Source of the DNA: Monoraphidium neglectum
Taxonomy: Eukaryota; Chlorophyta; Chlorophyceae; Sphaeropleales; Selenastraceae
Length of the DNA: 24,473 nucleotides
NCBI RefSeq assembly: GCF_000611645.1
Contig: NW_014013079.1
Span: 1 to 24,473 of the forward strand
Reading direction: 5' to 3'
Positions 20,547 to 24,473 of the stretch are shown in pieces (the stretch's first letter is position 1; the number at the start of each line of letters is the position of its first letter). Both the position numbers and the translations under genes were made by a program. The notes under the pieces were generated by a model. It saw nothing but the letters and a program-made list of their open reading frames with translations, was not told the DNA's origin and ran no database searches.

Positions 20547-23500
20547 CACCCACGCACACTCACACACACACACACACGCACACACACGCACACACACACA
20601 CACACACATGCGTGCCCTCTCGCACACCGGGGGTGTTAAGCCATCAAACATCAAGTAGTCCAAAGCGCCTTGCCTGCCCACACCTCCACCCGGCCCCCGC
20701 CAGAGGACCCAGCCTGGCTCGACACTGTGACGCAGGGCGCGCTGGACGGCGTCAAGCCCTTCACCAGCAACGTGCTGCGAGTACAGCTTATCGCCAAGAC
20801 GCTAGAGAACAGCCTGCAGGCGCGCATCGCCACGTCGGCAGGCTGCATCCGTCGTTGCTTGCGCTTGTCATGTTGCCGTGCTGCTTGAGCTTTCGGCCGC
20901 GTACCTGCCGCCCGACGCATCCACACGTGCTGCGCCACCCGCAGTTGCCCATTGACCCGCTGCCCGTCGACTGCTCTGCATCACCCCATGTCCTTGCAAA
21001 CAGGTTGCTCTGGTGATGCGCAGCCTTGACCAAGCCGTAGACCAAGTCAAGTGAGCAGTCGCTGGGGCCGGCTGCGAGCTGCTGGCCACTGGGGTGACTG
21101 CATTCGCATCCCGCACCCTCCTGCTCCGCGGTGCCCGTGAAAGAGCCTGGAATGCAGGGGCCTACCATCGCCAAGGTGGTCTCAGCAAGTGTTGGTCGGG
21201 GAGATAAGCTAGGCTCTTGTCAAGGGTCGTACTGATGCCATTTTTGCCACCACCTAATCTGCAGGGCGAAGAAGTTGGACGCCGCCACTGGTGCCCCGAG
21301 CAGCGTCGACAGGGCCTGGGCCGTCTTCGTTGGCGGCGAGCCCGCCTGCGGCCTGTGAGCGCAGCTGCCCACCTTGTAGAACGGCCTCAGATGATGTGAT
21401 AGCTTGTCCTTGTGGGGTGGGGGTGCGGGCCCAAACCAATTGTGAGGGGGCCAGCTGCATGTGTCAAGGGCTTGCGGCGTCAGGAACCCCCGACCTCTCA
21501 GCTGAGTGGTGGGAGCTGGGCACCGCAAGACGGCCTCGAGGCAATTAGACTTGCAGCACAAGCCTTTCCACCAGCCAGGCCTAGCCTCACACCTGCACCC
21601 GCCCCCATCGTGTCCCACGCCCATTGCGCCCGCATTTCCCCAGTTGGGCCGGGTCCCTCAAGCGAGCCGCCCTGTTTGGCACCAAGACTGACTGCGACAC
21701 GAGGTGCGGCCAGCGACATGATCTGCACGCCATCGCCCCACGGCGCCTCACCCTGCCCAGGCTTGGCCAGGGTGTCGGCTGCACCGAACCTCCCCCCTGT
21801 TGTTGCCGCCACGAGCTCATTTATCATGTGCAGCAGCCTCTGGCTGCAACAGCCGTCTGATCCACAATTCCGGCTCTGCCCCCAGCTGTCGCACACATCA
21901 CCGACAATTCACGATATTGCACACACCCTCCCCATTACCCCCTGGTCCCCACCCCTGCAGCAACGTGGCGGCGAACGTCCGCGCCGCCATGATCTCGGCG
22001 CAGAAGGCTGCGGCCAAGGGGGACTTGGCCGCCCTGACCGCGGCGCGCAACGCTGTCCAGGGGCAGCTGGCGGCGGTCTACGTCCAGGTGCGGGCCTAGG
22101 GTGCACGGGACGGGGGGGGGAGGCGAAGGTGTCAGAGGCACAATCGGAGCCAGAGTTCTGACACGGCTGGTTTGCGGCAGGGGCGTGTGCGTTGTAGCTA
22201 TATCCCTCAACCCCTGGGGTTGCGCAGAGCGCGCTGACCTCGCGCATGAGGAAGCCCCGGCCGTCTGATCGTTGCCCTGCCCCAAACCTTAAATCTGTGT
22301 GATCAAAGCGCTGACGAGCCCTGCCCCGCCCTGCCCCCCTCCACCCCGCGCCCCTGGCCAGGCCACCATCGCGTTTGCCCACGAGATGTACCTGGACAGG
22401 GCGGCCCAGGCCGACAACCTGGAGCTGCCCCCCACCCTGCCGATAGAGGACCAGGTGGGACCTGAGCGCCCTGCTGCCTGCTGCCCGCGACACAGGCAGC
22501 AGTAGCTGCAGCCACGGGCCGCGCTGCACCCGTCCCCTAAATCCGCTGTCGTCGGGCGCCCCAAGCCTTCCTTAGGGTGCCACACAGCGGAAGTGCCGCC
22601 ATCACACACGCGCCGAGGCGGCAAATCGGCCCCTCCCACCCTCCTCACACGTGCTGCAGCGTGCGCAGCCCTGGCAAGCCTCTTTCTCAAGGGGGTATGT
22701 CATTGGCTCTGAAACGGCAGAGCTCATGCAGCCAATCCATCGCTGCACTGACCCCACACTGCCCCTCCTCTCCCGCGTGCAGGCCCAGGCCTATGCATTT
22801 TTCCGCGTGATCGCCCCCCTGGTCTTCCAGGCCAACGCCACAGCAGGCCAGGCCATCAACTTCTTGCTCTACCCAGGTCAGACCAATTTTTTGGTTGAAA
22901 GAGGGACCAAACGCCACTGACATATCAATACATCTGCGTATGCGTTGCTATTGGCCGTCTCCTGGCTGTCTCCTTGCTCTGATACCTCCGATGTGACTAG
23001 GCGGCGCTTGCGCAATCGCAAGCAGTGGACCACGGCCCACTCACGCATCTCCGATGCCGTTTTCCTAGAGGCGCTCCACAGCTCCCGCAAACCTGTCGCC
23101 TTGAGCCGCCTGGCCCATCGCTCGACCTGCCTGGCATGGCGGGCCTGACACAGGCTCACGAAACCCACCCACCCACCAATCAACCAACCCTTCAACCCCC
23201 AAACCCACATGTCGTGTCACAAGTCCCCCCAACCCCCAACCAAACCCTCAACCCATCGATCCACAAGTCCCCCAGCCAACCCACCAACCACCCTGTACAC
23301 GCCCACCCACCCCAATTCCAGGCCAGCCTGCAGCCGACGACGTCGACCTCAGGGTGGGCCGCGCCCTGGCCTCAGTCTACAAGGGGCTGGGCGTAACACC
23401 CACAGACGTAGGGCAGTACGGCAAGCAGCAGCCTGACCTCGGATGCGCCGCCCCTGCCGGCGCAGCCACCCCCGCTGCACCAGCGACGGGTGGCGCCCGG

Positions 23501-23605
23501 CGGCTCGCGGCGGCCGCGCGGGCCGTTGCCACCGGGCCGCGGATGTTGGGGCGGCGGCTGAGGGCCGTGGCCTCGGTCCAGCATGGCAAGGCGGCGCGCC
23601 GCTGA
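19064..23605 (+). CDS. FEA1-like iron-assimilation family protein (secreted or periplasmic)
   Basis: FEA1-type proteins of green algae are secreted to the periplasm under iron deficiency (the related H43 responds to high CO2) and help iron uptake. Twelve exons join in phase: 19064-19337, 19619-19698, 20048-20096, 20304-20336, 20704-20819, 21004-21050, 21265-21354, 21644-21703, 21961-22087, 22362-22454, 22783-22876 and 23322-23605, giving about 448 residues. All introns are GT-AG except intron 5, best read as GC-AG. Family-like blocks: GYTFVSDVTPYLGVSKDICA, RDPDYGGAQNIYSTG, DPAWLDTVTQGALDG, DAATGAPSSVDRAWAVFVGG, EPACGLWAGSLKRAALFGT, AFAHEMYLDRAAQ and AYAFFRVIAPLV, then GVTPTDVGQY. A hydrophobic segment at residues 51-73 (AYAAVVLLAAAALVFTVG, then AAAQG) looks like a signal peptide, so the 50 residues before it may be mis-modelled and the true Met may be on an upstream exon. 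An extra Ala/Arg-rich basic tail of about 45 residues ends the protein. Confidence 0.72.
20512..20608. repeat. (CA)n microsatellite in an intron
   Basis: About 97 bases of CA repeat with a few ATGCACC and CG interruptions, inside intron 4 (20337-20703) of the FEA1-like gene. Confidence 0.95.
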
Positions 23606-24473
23606 TACTGACGTCGGCCATCTAACGGGGCACATTTTTCCTGTGAAGGCCACCTGTCGGCCATAATGCTGGCAGTGTGGCCACCTTGGACTCTTCACCG
23701 CCCATACCTGCCGGCGGCACGCTCGCGGACCATGGCGGAAGCGCTTTGAGGGCAGGCGCACGTGAAGCCTGGGTGCACTAAAACATTGTTGTTTGTTAAG
23801 CCGCGGCTGCGTGGTGAAGGGGTGCTTGGTGTTCGGGCGCACAGCGCCGCAGTGAATTTGGACCTTCCTGGTACGATGACTTGCCCTTCTGCGCCACCGG
23901 CGGCGGCTTGGTTCATAGCAGCTCAGTGTCAGCTACATGAAAGCGCTATCATCTGCATCTTCCTTGCTGTAGCACTGTAATTGTTTGCCCAAATGCCTGC
24001 AAAAGTTAGGGGGGTTTTATATGCCCAGCAAAACTACCCGGTTTGCCCAATTCGTGTCCCGGCGGTGAACAGCCAGATTGACTACGTACGATTCTGTTGT
24101 GTGGTACGTCCTGTCGCTGTGTGGCAATGTTCAGGCGTGCGTGGTGTGGAGACTCCTTGGGAGGTGGGATAGTATGTTGCGCGTTGACTGGCTCTGGCCT
24201 CCCTCGGTAGTTTCGGGCATGGCGTGTGGCTGTTCATAGGCTAAAGCCAAGCAGCAGTAGTGCAGCTGCGTGGACCAGCGCTGAAGGATCAGGGTCGCGC
24301 TTGCGCAGCACCAGGGTTACACTACGAGCATGGGGGGAATGTAGGGGCAAATGAATGCCCGGCCCAAAGGCAGGGGGCGGTCGCGGGGCGCAGTGAGGCG
24401 GCGCAAAGCGCGGGGCACTGAAGCAGCAGCGAACCGAGGCGCCTGCCCTCCCCCAGGGCGGGAGGGAGGGAAA
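23606..24473. other. 3' flank of the FEA1-like gene, no further gene recognised
   Basis: 868 bp to the window edge. The first 375 bases are the likely 3' UTR, ending near the TGTAA at 23976. The rest has no open frame that I can assign; short frames such as 23981-24172 show no recognisable protein. The last 150 bases are G-rich. Confidence 0.5.
23976..23980 (+). terminator. Candidate polyadenylation signal of the FEA1-like gene
   Basis: TGTAA 371 bases past the stop at 23605, followed by an A+T-rich stretch. Confidence 0.5.

Noticed and set aside
20435..21016. Plus-strand frame encoding His-Thr repeats, and minus-strand Cys-Val repeats
   Set aside because: Translation of the intronic (CA)n microsatellite; crosses true exon 5 in the wrong frame.
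21412..22161. 249-codon plus-strand frame
   Set aside because: Covers two FEA1-like exons (21644-21703, 21961-22087) in a different frame; Pro/Ser-rich translation without motif.
23981..24473. Possible small gene or RNA gene at the right edge
   Set aside because: No tRNA-like cloverleaf, no recognisable protein and no splice-linked exon was found; read as 3' flank and intergenic DNA.

Overview
This window is nuclear DNA from a green alga, most likely a chlorophyte of the Chlamydomonas/Sphaeropleales kind. The sequence is GC-rich. Its genes are split into many short exons by introns with GTGAGT/GTGCGT-type donors and CAG acceptors. CAG/CTG and CA/TG microsatellites are frequent, and TGTAA-type candidate polyadenylation signals follow several stops. 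The gene content fits: a plastid fibrillin, a FEA1-like algal iron-assimilation family protein, and basal-body proteins (delta-tubulin and a VFL3/CCDC61 homologue) that imply a flagellated stage. The family calls and exon models come from reading the translations by eye; no database search was run.

Layout, left to right. (1) 1-1672, minus: TRF4/PAPD5-type non-canonical poly(A) polymerase, truncated at the left edge. (2) 1673-3617: no gene recognised. (3) 3618-5056, minus: plastid fibrillin, 5 exons. (4) 5375-7326, plus: calmodulin-like EF-hand protein, 6 exons, with a long C-terminal polyglutamine tract; it diverges from the fibrillin gene across 318 bp. (5) 7550-10774, minus: delta-tubulin, 9 exons, convergent with the EF-hand gene. 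(6) 11510-14840, minus: VFL3/CCDC61 homologue, 8 exons. (7) 15130-18048, plus: helical protein resembling the CANIN/SLF2 family, at least 6 exons, divergent from VFL3 across 289 bp. (8) 19064-23605, plus: FEA1-like secreted or periplasmic protein, 12 exons. (9) 23606-24473: 3' flank with no gene recognised.

The most striking feature is the head-to-tail pair VFL3 then delta-tubulin. Both act at the basal body (centriole), one in triplet-microtubule formation and the other in basal-body positioning and associated fibres. The calmodulin-like gene converges on the delta-tubulin gene and may be part of the same neighbourhood, but its link to basal bodies is speculation. The other genes (RNA tailing, plastid lipid, SMC5/6-like, iron) show no obvious pathway connection, so the window reads as ordinary eukaryotic gene order with one notable two-gene ciliary cluster. 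I found no CRISPR array, insertion sequence, rRNA or tRNA.
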